Assembly: GCA_013397695.1 (NCBI GenBank)
Contig: VYZI01000040.1
Location: forward strand, 3,850,844 to 3,914,843
Direction of reading: 5' to 3'
Origin: Centropus unirufus
Lineage: Eukaryota; Chordata; Aves; Cuculiformes; Centropidae
DNA length: 64,000 nucleotides
Part shown: one piece after another, positions 50,953 to 60,700 of the stretch
How positions within the stretch are numbered: position 1 is the stretch's first letter
How the letters are laid out: each line of letters opens with the position of its first letter
Made by a program: the position numbers and the translations under genes
Notes under the pieces: generated by a model
What the model saw: the letters and a program-made list of their open reading frames with translations, nothing else
What the model was told of the DNA's origin: nothing
The model's database searches: none

Positions 50953-53900
50953 AACATAACTATATTTCATATTTGTTCCAAATCCAAGAAAAGAAGATTT
51001 TTATGCTATTTGTCCATGTAGTCACACAGAAAAGTCACAGCTTTGATACAGTAAGAACAGTCTACTTTTGTTTTAGGTCCATTAGAAGCAAGGGGGGCTT
51101 GCAGCACCTAGTATTAATTTTATGTCTGCTAATACTTAACACCAGAGAAACAAATGCAGCTACAGTTGCCTGTATTGAGCAGCTGGCAAGCTCGGAGATG
51201 GAAAAGTTGCGGAACAGCTGGGGAATGCGAGACCCTTTTGAACAGGCTGCTATGTGATCCAAAATAATGGTACGTGTTTACACACAACACAATGTCAGCA
51301 ACAGGCAAATGCAGGTCTGGCGAATGCACTACAGCTGCTCCTTCGCTCAGACAAAGCGCAGCGAGTAGATACAAAAGAGTTCATATTCACAAAATTATGG
51401 CTTTGCTCTTGAGAGGCAGCAGTCTAATTTCCAGAATAGACAGCTGGCCCTCCAACTGGACAAGATTCTGTATTAGAAGTTGCCCTTTAAAACAGGTCGG
51501 GCTTAGGGTCACAGAGCTTTCCAAGACGCTGCTACTCTACCACCAACAGTTTCCAACAATGCATTATTCAGACCAACAGGTTGCCATCCAACATCTAAAA
51601 ACAACTTCTCTCATGACAGTATTTCCCAGCTAGCATCAGGGGAGCAGCCATACACAAACTCTTAATATGGGCACAGGCTACACAGAAGTTTGCTATCCAC
51701 TCAAGAAGTTCAGAATGCCAGAAAGGAGGGTTTGAATAAACACGGACTCTTTTACAGATTGCTTATGCTACTGTTGCACACAGGTGTAACAGTAAGTTGG
51801 CACTTGAAGATGATGTATCCCACTGCTTATCCCTAAACAGGGGGATAGTCCTCATTTGCCGCTGCTTATGCAAGGATTGAGAGCATGTTGCAAGGAGCGC
51901 TCCCCTGTTTCACAACTGCCATCTGAGGACAACACAATTCTGCACATGACCTTGCACAAAAATTGCAACACCTTATTTCAAGTGATCTTCCCTGTTTTCA
52001 AGTCTCAGAAGCACAGTATCAGGTGGTACCATCTGCCTCGCTCGAGACAAACCACGATCAAATGGTGTTAACTGGCTGCTGCTCGATAATGCAACATACC
52101 CCTAATAATGCGAGGCACCAAAACAGAGCTCGTAATGGTATGTTTCAACCTCTTACATCTTGATTAAAAATAGTGCAACTCAAGAGACATGTATTTTGAC
52201 TGAGAGAAGGAGACAGTATCACGAGATTTCCTCTTCTACCTCCTCTGCACATAGGAATTCATGTTACAATCCCAGTTAAGAGCTATTCAGAATATGATAG
52301 TTATAACCGGACAAAGACAGCTGTCATAGCAACAAAAACAGATGTAGGCACAATTTTTAACCTTCTCTGCTTTTACCAAGAAAAATGTCACTAATAGTCA
52401 TCATGAAGAGGAATGCTTTGAAATATGGGTACTAAAATTCTGTCTTGTAATTAATGGGACTCTGTCACTGCTAAGTGTATCTCTCAGCACGCTCGGCAAC
52501 AAAATGCCACATCTGTACACTTCAATTTCAGATTTCTGATAAAGACTTTCCAGTGAAATCCATTTGTGAATTAAGCCATATTTCTAAGAAATTCCCCATA
52601 TAAACGGCATAGGCCTACTGAATAAAGAAGGAAAATAAGTAGAGCCTTGAATTGCACTTCCAGGCTTCCAGTACTAAAATACTATTATGCCAAGTGCCCG
52701 TGCTGCAGGCAGAGCAGTAACAGGCACAGTACCTTCAAATCCTACCATCTCTCAAGGTAAAAGCACAATTTGTTCTTCCAGCTGTGCACAGCTGCAACTG
52801 CTAAGCACAGCTGCAAGTGCTGCCATGTCATGGCAGAGAGAGCAGTGGCTTGTATCCTCACAGGACCTCAGCAGGAGCTCCTGAGCCCCACCTGCACCAG
52901 CAAGCAGCCTTTTCTCCAGAGTTTTGAACCAATTCTGCTACCAAAATTAATCCAGCTTTGAGGACGTCCCGCTACTGTAGCATCTCTAATATCTTGTTCT
53001 CAAAATAAAGCAATGAAGAATGAAAGCCTGAAACAAGTGCAGGATGTTTGGATGAGTTCCACAGCTCAGCAAACAGATGATTTTTAGCAATTACAGGTAA
53101 TGCACTAACAGTCCACCTACGTGAGCAAGCAACATGGGAATGATCTGAACCATCCACAAACTGTACTGAACCTCTCCCAAATCATTCTCCATACTTAGGA
53201 TAATGCAACACTTTCAACCAAGACTGCAATAATAAAATATAAAAAACCTCAAACTTAAAACTAAATAAAAAGCCCACAAAACACAAGAAACTCTAGTTCG
53301 TCATCAATTACTCTCTACTGAGCTAATTACCGCTTTAAAGAAGCTAATTATCTTAATACCAATGATGTAGTTACCAGGTACAAAGTAAGTGTGCTTGGCA
53401 ATCATTCTTTGGCTCCTCTCCCCTTCTTTGTAGTCAAATCATATATTGCAATTTATTTTCACTGCAGTATGGGAGGGTGAATTTCCAAAGTAGCTCTTTT
53501 TAAAAAGCATTTTACATGTGGATATAAACACAGCTCTTTCACAAAAGAATTTTTGCTGTTATTTGCCACAGAGGAGCTAAGAAATCTTTTTAATAGCTTA
53601 TTCCCGATTTTACTATAACTGCACTCAGATAAGGTTTTTTTTTTAAAATTGTTAGGAGGCACAGCTACACCAAAGTTTACTTACCATAACAAAGATTTCC
53701 CTGCCATGTAGACCTCCTGACAGCCATGTCCCAACAGGCTCTAAATCGTTCATACACATACCAAGTATTGTTCAAAGCAGACTTGCTTTAAGGAAGATTA
53801 AATACCTGTTCAGTTTCAACTGTCCCAGTGCCAGGATAAACTACACTAAACTAGTTCAGACAGTTATCCCACCAGGCACCCAATGGCCTGTGAAACTTCC

Positions 53901-55115
53901 AGTACCCCAGAATCTGCTGCTTCTGGGAATTATGCCAGGACCTGTGGGATATCTCTCCACAGAGGACACTACAAATTAAATATTTTAGAAGTGTGCTTGT
54001 GTTTACATGGAGCAAGGCTACAACAGTTCAGCATATGAGTCAGCATGGTTTGCATCCACAGAGAACTGAGCTGTGCAGTTGGGAACTATAAATTTTCTAG
54101 GGAAACAAAGAGCGTGAAATGATTCCCCCAGGGGAATACAGTCAGGCCGCACCTAAAAGGAGCTAAGACTCACCTGAAGACAGGAATTTTATTCAGAACT
54201 TTAATACTGAACAGCCCATGATTTTCCTGTGGCAATTTCAGAAGTTTCTACACAGGACAGACGCATTGTTCTTGCCTGCATCAGAGAGGTAAATAACAAT
54301 ACCATGACCAGATAAACTTACAGGCACGCATACCTGCTTTAGGTTACAGCTCTTGGAGTCCTACAAGTGAAACCTGAAGCATGTTTCTTATCAGGACAGC
54401 AAAGAATAATTTTGACTGCATCCCACTAAATACAGTAACATCCAACAGAGTCTTCAGACAGTCCAGCAAAACAGAATTGAAAAATAGCAAACTACCCCAG
54501 TGCATCTGACCATGCCGTTACCTATGGCCAGATGCATTTAATAACCAGCCCCTTTTACTGAGGCCTCAGGAGGCACAGGGAAACAGGATGACATGTCAAG
54601 CCTCTGAATGTCCCACCAGGGAAGAATTTCTCGTGGCAGGAACAGCTGACAGGCCTGTTTTCCAAAGCTGAGCACATTACCAATATTCTTCCCTTGTCTC
54701 CAAAACAGGTACCTCTGTCTCACAGAGGCTTGACAGACCATCAGGAAACCAAGACTGCTCCTCTGAAAACATGGGCTGGATGGACATCTACCACTATGGG
54801 CTACACAGAGCCACAGGCAGAGCCAGAGGACAGCACATCCTCCCTTTGAACTGCACTCTCAGGTCAGAGATAAGGACACCTCAGCACAGTAACACTGCAC
54901 AGTTATTTACATTTTCATGTGGCTTTTGTTTTCATTTTGAACACAAGAGATTAAGATAGTTACAGGCTGAGAACATTTTTCAGTACGATAGAACTTGGTT
55001 TACTCTTAAAGAAACACACTTGCCACGATAAAAATAACCAGACTAGTTCAGGACATTTTCCATAAGCTATTGGACTGTTTGCACACCTAGAAGAACCGGG
55101 TATCTAACAGGATGA

Positions 55116-55186
55116 GCGCTGCCTTTCAGCGCGTGAGATGCTATCTGAGCTGAGATCAGCCTGGGACGACACTAAGAAATGTCGTC
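55116..55186. other. Cluster of short perfect hairpins
   Basis: Three inverted repeats lie within 71 bases: GCGCTG/CAGCGC with a 5-base loop (55116-55132), GCTGA/TCAGC with a 2-base loop (55149-55160), and GACGACA/TGTCGTC with an 8-base loop (55165-55186). The run could fold as a small structured RNA or could be chance. It lies about 0.5 kb into the inferred first intron from the edge of the CpG island. Confidence 0.4.
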
Positions 55187-55999
55187 AACTCAGAACAATA
55201 TCAAAACAGGTAACTTTCACTTCATATTTGCTTCAGAGGGCTCACCCTGCCGTCCCCGGCCAAGGAACGAATTCGAGTGCCCTCACTCTTTGCAAAGCCA
55301 CTTAAGCGGCTCCTAACAGGCTCCTAAAGGACAATCACACGCAGACTCCAAGGCGCATTACTAGTAAAACAGATCCAGAGGTGCCTTCAAGTAGTGGGCT
55401 CTGGAGCACTGGGTGTCCTACGTAAAACCCGATCAGCATTTCCTAACTTGGGATTTCCCTATTAGTCACAGCCTTTCATTGTTTTCGCCCCATTTTTGAC
55501 CACATCACTGTTATCTGGAGCTGCGATCCCCCTGCTGACCCATTTAAGCCAGGGAAGGTGAGCACCCAACCTCTCCAACACGGCCACCGGGCTCCGGGCC
55601 AGCGAGGCTCCCAGCACACAAACCCCCTGTTGATTTGGCCACTTTTCCCAGTATCCCGCTGGGCTGCAACCAGCCAGCACCGTGAAGTCCCTTTTTCCCT
55701 ACACCACACGTGCACGCTGCCGCCCATCCCTTTCTTCCAGGCTGAGGCGGCAAAACCCCTTCCAGACTCCGCCGGCCCCGCGGCGATGGGCGAGCACCCC
55801 GGGGCTGCTCCCGCGGCTCCCCGCAGCAGGTGCTCCCCGCGGGGCACGGCGACACCCGCAGCGCCCGGAGGGGCGCGAAGCCGCGGTGACAGCGCCCGGG
55901 GAGGACGCGGGGAAGCTCCGTGCGCGCCGCGGGGACCGCTCCCCGGCCAGCGCGGGGCACGGCGGCAGCGCCCGGGCTGCCGCGGCCGCCGCCACTCAC

Positions 56000-56034
56000 C
56001 TCGCAGCCGGGGCTCGGAAGCGCCCGCAGCCTCC
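56000..56034 (-). other. 3' end of first exon of an unnamed gene (partial)
   Basis: On the minus strand, 35 GC-rich bases end ...CGGCTGCGAG and are followed by GTGAGTGGCGGC, a donor matching consensus at all six intron bases. The 5' part of the exon is hidden by the gap. Whether these bases are 5' untranslated or coding cannot be decided: no stop-free length or start codon is informative in so short a piece. The gene cannot be named from this window. Confidence 0.6.
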
Positions 56035-56359
56035 NNNNNNNNNNNNNNNNNNNNNNNNNNNNNNNNNNNNNNNNNNNNNNNNNNNNNNNNNNNNNNNNNN
56101 NNNNNNNNNNNNNNNNNNNNNNNNNNNNNNNNNNNNNNNNNNNNNNNNNNNNNNNNNNNNNNNNNNNNNNNNNNNNNNNNNNNNNNNNNNNNNNNNNNNN
56201 NNNNNNNNNNNNNNNNNNNNNNNNNNNNNNNNNNNNNNNNNNNNNNNNNNNNNNNNNNNNNNNNNNNNNNNNNNNNNNNNNNNNNNNNNNNNNNNNNNNN
56301 NNNNNNNNNNNNNNNNNNNNNNNNNNNNNNNNNNNNNNNNNNNNNNNNNNNNNNNNNNN
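56035..56359. other. Assembly gap, 325 N
   Basis: All N, inside the CpG island between the inferred exon and the GGCACC repeat. GC-rich promoters with adjacent tandem repeats are a common cause of sequence dropout in bird assemblies, so the gap probably hides the first exon and core promoter and part of the repeat flank. Confidence 0.98.
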
Positions 56360-56375
56360 GTGCAGAGCGAGCGGA

Positions 56376-56474
56376 GGCACCGGCACCGGCACCGGCACCG
56401 GCACCGGCACCGGCACCGGCACCGGCACCGGCACCGGCACCGGCACCGGCACCGGCACCGGCACCGGCACCGGC
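56376..56474 (+). repeat. (GGCACC)16.5 tandem repeat
   Basis: Ninety-nine bases of perfect six-base repeat without a single substitution, which suggests recent expansion. Each unit contains one CpG (in ACCGGC). It lies on the upstream side of the inferred promoter. Dipeptide repeats such as Pro-Val, Ala-Pro and His-Arg in translations here are by-products of the repeat, not evidence of coding. Confidence 0.97.
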
Positions 56475-56555
56475 TCGTCCAGTCCCACGCGAGGCAGGGG
56501 CGAGGCGGAGGCTTGGGGAAAGCCCGGGAGGTTGCGCCAGGGGAGGCTGAGCTTC

Positions 56556-56580
56556 GGGTTAGGGTTAGGGTTAGGGTTAG
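56556..56580 (+). repeat. Interstitial telomere-type repeat (GGGTTA)4
   Basis: Twenty-five bases of perfect vertebrate telomere repeat with four GGG runs separated by TTA. This is the minimum for a telomere-type intramolecular G-quadruplex on the plus strand. It is internal, so a short insertion at a repaired break is the usual explanation. It sits between the GGCACC repeat and the first CR1 fragment. Confidence 0.97.
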
Positions 56581-56649
56581 CCCAGGAGGCAGCCGTGTCC
56601 TGGGCTGCACCGCAAGAAGCGGGGCCAGCACGGCGAGGGAGGTGATGCT

Positions 56650-57163
56650 GCCTCGCCTGGAGTGCCCTGTCCCGTACTGGTATCCTCAATGTAGGGATAT
56701 GGAACTGTTGGAATCGATCCAGAGGGGTGCCGTGAAGATGGGCTGACGCACCTCTGCTCTGAGGACAAGCTGAGAGTTGGGGACATTCAGCCTGGAGAAG
56801 ACCCCAGGGAGACCTTGTGGCAGCCTTCCAGTAGCTGGAGCCCACAGGAGAGCTGGGGAGGGACCTTTGACCAAGGCATACAATGATAGGATGAGGGGGA
56901 AAGGCTGCGCATTGGAGGGGGAAGATTTGGACTAGACATTAGGAAGAAATTCTTCATAATGAAGGTGGTGGGGCACTAATACAGATTGCCCAGAGTAGTC
57001 ACGGATGCCCCATCCCTGGAGATGTTCAAGGACAGGTTGGATGGGGTCTTGTGTAGCCTAGTCTAGTGGGAGATGTCCCTGCCAAAGGCGAAAGGGGTTG
57101 GAACTAGATGATCTTTAAGATCCCTTCAAACTTAAACCATTCTATGATTTTATGATATGATGA
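56650..57163 (+). mobile_element. CR1 LINE fragment, plus strand (copy 1 of pile-up)
   Basis: The end of ORF2 and the 3' tail of CR1. It begins with 'CTGGTATCCTCAATGTAGGG' and 'ATATGGAACTGTTGGAATCG', passes through 'GACATTAGGAAGAAATTCTT' and 'GTTCAAGGACAGGTTGGATG', and ends 'CCATTCTATGATTTTATGAT'. Multiple stops and indels show it is inactive. It starts only about 70 bases to the right of the telomere-type repeat. Confidence 0.95.
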
Positions 57164-57356
57164 TTAGGGAAAGTTTCTTCATGGAAAAGTTTATCAAGCA
57201 CTGGAACTGGCTGCCCAGGGAGGTGGCTGAGCCAACATTCCTGGAGGTGTTTGAAAGACAGGTACACAAAATGCTTAGGGATATGATTTCATAGTGTTCA
57301 GGTACAGTTGGGCTTGATGATCTCAAGGGTCTTGTCCAACCTAGTGATTCTACTGA
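57164..57356 (+). mobile_element. CR1 LINE fragment, plus strand (copy 2, different subfamily)
   Basis: It starts where copy 1 ends and again reads in the CR1 3' region: 'CACTGGAACTGGCTGCCCAG', 'CCTGGAGGTGTTTGAAAGAC', then 'GGGCTTGATGATCTCAAGGG' and 'TCTTGTCCAACCTAGTGATT'. The tail differs from copy 1, so it belongs to another CR1 subfamily, and it must be a separate insertion, not a duplication. Confidence 0.9.
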
Positions 57357-57532
57357 CCCATGCAGACTCACGGGGAGTGGGGGACCCCACAGGCTCCACC
57401 ACAGGCTGGTGGGTACTTGGTCACGGTGTACTGCACATCCACACCTCGCAGCTCAAGTAAAGTGGCAGATCAGCTTCAGCCTCAGCCTTGCCAGCCAGGG
57501 AAGGTGAGAAGGTATCAAGCCAATGGCTTCTG
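57357..57532. other. Short spacer between CR1 copies
   Basis: Moderately GC-rich unique-looking sequence between the plus-strand and minus-strand CR1 fragments. No feature recognised. Confidence 0.5.
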
Positions 57533-57790
57533 TCACAGAATGTGGTTTGGATGAGAAGGGACCCTTAAGATCTTCCAGTTCCACCTCCTGGCCATGGGCA
57601 TGGACACACACTGGCTCAGGTTGTTCAAAGCCTTATCCAACCTGTCCTTGAACATCTCCAGGGATGGGACATCCGTGACTTCTCAGGGCAGCCTGTTCCA
57701 GTGGAAATGCTTTTCCTGTTCCACGGAAAAGCATTTTTTCCTAATATCCAGGAGTAAATCTCCACTCTTTCACGTTCAAAGTGGTACCTC
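57533..57790 (-). mobile_element. CR1 LINE fragment, minus strand (copy 3)
   Basis: On the plus strand it reads 'TCACAGAATGTGGTTTGGAT', 'TTGAACATCTCCAGGGATGG', 'GGCAGCCTGTTCCAGTGG' and 'TTCCTAATATCCAGGAGTAA', the complement of the CR1 3' region. It faces copies 1 and 2 tail to tail. It carries an internal near-duplication at 57692-57737 that creates a 12-base perfect hairpin stem. Confidence 0.93.
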
Positions 57791-60700
57791 CACAGGTATG
57801 AAGATACCTGGGACCTGAACCCAGACCTTCTGCTTCATCTTCTACACCCAATGGGTTAAAGTGTGGTGAGAGGTTTTTGGGTCCCTTTCATCATGACTGG
57901 CCCAAAGAATATTTCATTATTTATTTAAAGAGAGCCAGGCCCAACAAGAGTTCCAGTGCAGCAAAGGAGCTAGACAGGGTTCAGCGTCCTCACTTATGCA
58001 TTAGTGGATGACTCCTGCATTAATGACTTTTCTGGACAGTGTTTCTCTGTTGCATACCTTCAGAAGGACAGAACTTTGTTCTCTGTATTAACTTGCACAA
58101 TCTTTCCAGGATAGCTTGACCAAATTGTTAAATTTGCTCCTGCTGGGCTGGAGCAGATCTTGGGAAAGCCATTGGAGAGAAGGCTGTGTGGAGGAACAAT
58201 TCAATGAATGTCCTGCGTTCTCCGTACTACTGGGACCACTTGGTGCGGAAGCTGGAGGAAGGACACAGACATAACCACTTTCTACTTAAATTGAGACGCT
58301 TTTTTTTTTCTCAGGGGCCCGTGTTTAAAACCAAGACATCATTAGGAAGATGGAAGAAATACAATTATAATGTTATTATGTTATCATATTATCTTTGTTA
58401 TATGAGATTAATCCTTTCTTTTGTCTTCATCTCACTTTATTTTTTTCTTTAGACAAATGTTTTTCCAAGCAAATTTTCCAAGTGGACAATTCAAGCCCTG
58501 CTTCATTTAATTAGATATTACGAAGCAACTTGAAATATGACCACAGCACATACCATGTGGAGAATTATCAAAGGGAAAATCATTTGAAGATTATGTTAAA
58601 CATGAGAGTTTAGGTAGAGAACATGTGGAAATGAACAGAATAGGTACTTTCTTTCCATTCAGTTGCATATGCAAGAGCAGAGCTATCTTCTCCTCCATAT
58701 CTCCATGAGGTCTGTGCAGAGAAACCAGAGAAAATCTTAAGATGTGGAAACATGCTAAGATGAGGCAATCCAAAAAACTTTCAAATTGACCCTCAAGTGT
58801 TTCACAAGGTACACAACAAAATACCTTTGTCTGCAGGACTGCAGCAGCTTTGTGCTCTGGATGAGTTCAGAACTAAATACTGAAGGCTTAGCTTGAAATG
58901 TTCCTGGGCTTCTTAGCTTCGTGGCAGGCAGAAGTTTCTTAATTGCAGGATAATGATGTGGTGTGGGCACATGCCTTTTGCCTAGTGGTTATGAATTACT
59001 TTGTGCAGATACATGGAACCCACATCAAATAGAAAGCATAGATGTATCCTTCCAATCTGGTTGAGGAAGCGAGGGAGGAAAGCTAGCATGGAAAGGAGGT
59101 CAAACATAAACCATAGCAAGGTTAAAAATCTTGGATTAAAAATGTGACCTTGAAAATACGGTTCATCTTGCTGCTTTCAGTTTGTCCTGTGGTCCAACAC
59201 CCCTGTTTGAAACTATCAAAGTCCTTCCCTTTCCTTAAAGAAACAAAGAACTGGCACCTTCTTACTAGAACTGTCAAGGTTTAGAATTCTGATCCAGCAA
59301 AAAACGCCCTCTAACCCAGGCCTGAAAGAATTGTCTGAGAGGAGGGGAGAAAAAAGTAATTGTAATGCTAGATTTGTTTTTGTTGTGATTGACGTGATGC
59401 TGTCCTTATTTGTTTTCAAATAGCAGAATGGTTAATGGAACTTTTAACCTGTAACCTATTTAACAAGACCAGATTCAGCTTTAGGCACAGTCCCTGCCAT
59501 CTTCTGCCAGAGATTTTTCTCCTGTAGACTGAATCTATGATCCAGATATATGATTATTTCAAATTTACATTAAAAAGGATTAAAAGATTAATTTGAATTC
59601 CAAGGGAGGAGAAAGAGGCACAATGATGTTGTTGAATCTTTTTTTTTTCCACAGAAAACCAGGAAAGAATTGATATTATTGAAGTATCATTTGGGTCAGA
59701 CCAACCACCTTAATCCATATCAGTTAAAGGGATGATTTTTCCCTACTTTTTTAATGTGTTAGACAGAGGAAAGTTTGATTTATGATTGGACTCGGAAACA
59801 TCTGCGCTTTGGGGCACCAGCAAAGCTAATTTAAACAATAGGGCTCCCTTGAGGGGATATAGGAAAGAAATTACATTCTTTTGCAAAGAACTCAGTGCTT
59901 TTCACTCCATGAAATATCAAGGGTTTTTTTTTAAAAAAAAAAAGTAGAGTGCAGAAAACACAATAACTCAACCTATTGTAAAGGAGTCCAGCAACTTTGA
60001 CCTTTATGTTACTGATATGACTATGAACCAGGTTAGGATAGATGAAGTACTCTTACTATTTGCATGACTTTGAAGGACCCACGTGAAAAGAATTGGTCAC
60101 CTCAGCCACATTGGCAGCATAAGTAGTCACATCTTAAAACCATGTGGAACTAGTTGGCATTCTGAGGCCTTGTCTGCACTTAGGATTAACTCTGATTTTA
60201 GGAATGATTTTAGCTTCTGGTTGAGACCTACTGTAGATAAAGTTGTGCAAGCTGTGATCTACACTGTCATCTGCACCATTTGATGGCTGACTTGGAGAAT
60301 ATTCTAACTTCAGTTGAGGCTGAAGGAAAGGAACCAGTTTCTGAGTGGTTTTGTATCCTGAACGGGGATGTATAATGAGCTCTCATGATGTGCTTGAGTG
60401 GTTTATTTGAAGTTTTTTCAGGAAAAAAAAAGTGTTGAGGGTATCAGAAGATAAACATCTGTAGCATCATTTTGATTTCAAGCCTGCATTGGGTGGAGAT
60501 TCTGTTCTGTAACCAGATGCTGTGCTGTATATGCCTTGATATAATTAGAAACAGGCTTGAGAGTAACATTTGAATGTACTAGTAAGTTTCTCAGACTTCA
60601 GTAAGCCAGGCCAGTGAACAAATGTTGTGCCCACTCCTTTTAGATACATGATCTTGAATCCAAACATCTCTACATTTAAGAGACTTTCTTGCCAGGCTTT

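Larger units (their letters stand above)
43493..55719. other. Noncoding DNA left of the CpG island, no repeats recognised
   Basis: About 12 kb free of recognised CR1. It includes plus-strand open frames up to 126 codons (46862-47242) and 119 codons (51274-51633) with no known domain. Several strong minus-strand donors, at about 53686 (GTAAGT) and 54176 (TTCAG|GTGAGT), are not paired with strong acceptors. The best exon-like block, 50685-50760, is listed separately. Confidence 0.5.
1..55999 (-). other. Inferred intronic DNA of a minus-strand gene (left limit unknown)
   Basis: A strong minus-strand donor (GTGAGT at 55999-55994) at the CpG island implies that DNA to its left is the first intron of a gene transcribed leftwards. 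I found no unambiguous downstream exon in the window, so the intron may cover all of it, or short exons may be hidden among the candidates listed separately. The base composition is AT-rich throughout and every reading frame is short. What the sequence shows is the donor and the lack of recognisable coding sequence. That the whole span is one intron is inference. It would fail if the left part belongs to another gene or is intergenic. Confidence 0.45.
55720..56560 (-). promoter_or_regulatory. CpG island, inferred promoter of a leftward gene
   Basis: Base composition changes sharply from AT-rich to strongly GC-rich with many CpG dinucleotides from about 55720, continues to the 325-base gap, and resumes on the far side to about 56560. 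Islands of this kind mark vertebrate promoters. Direction is taken from the minus-strand donor at 56000/55999, and no equally good plus-strand donor was seen in the island. The start site and probably the start codon fall in the gap or just right of it. A bidirectional promoter is possible but unsupported. Long open frames of up to 433 codons across this region are artefacts of GC-richness and N runs. Confidence 0.75.

Noticed and set aside
53687..53760. Minus-strand frame ending at a good donor ATG|GTAAGT
   Set aside because: No pyrimidine-rich acceptor upstream, and the peptide is unrecognised.
54177..54229. Minus-strand block with perfect donor TTCAG|GTGAGT and a 17-codon open frame
   Set aside because: The acceptor (AAATTGCCACAG) lacks a pyrimidine tract and the open frame is short enough to be chance.
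55699..55995. Alanine- and arginine-rich 98-codon minus-strand frame starting just inside the inferred intron
   Set aside because: It starts at a GTG that overlaps the consensus donor and has the composition expected of translated CpG-island DNA. The splice donor is the better explanation.
55544..56845. Open frames of 433, 354, 330, 241 and 211 codons across the CpG island
   Set aside because: They run through 325 N and a six-base repeat that cannot produce stops, and GC-rich DNA is poor in stop codons. The repetitive dipeptides come from the GGCACC array. No protein family is recognisable.
60160..60300. Possible DNA-transposon end (GGCCTTGTCTGCACT)
   Set aside because: Only about 15 bases resemble transposon termini I remember. 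No matching inverted terminal repeat or target duplication was found.
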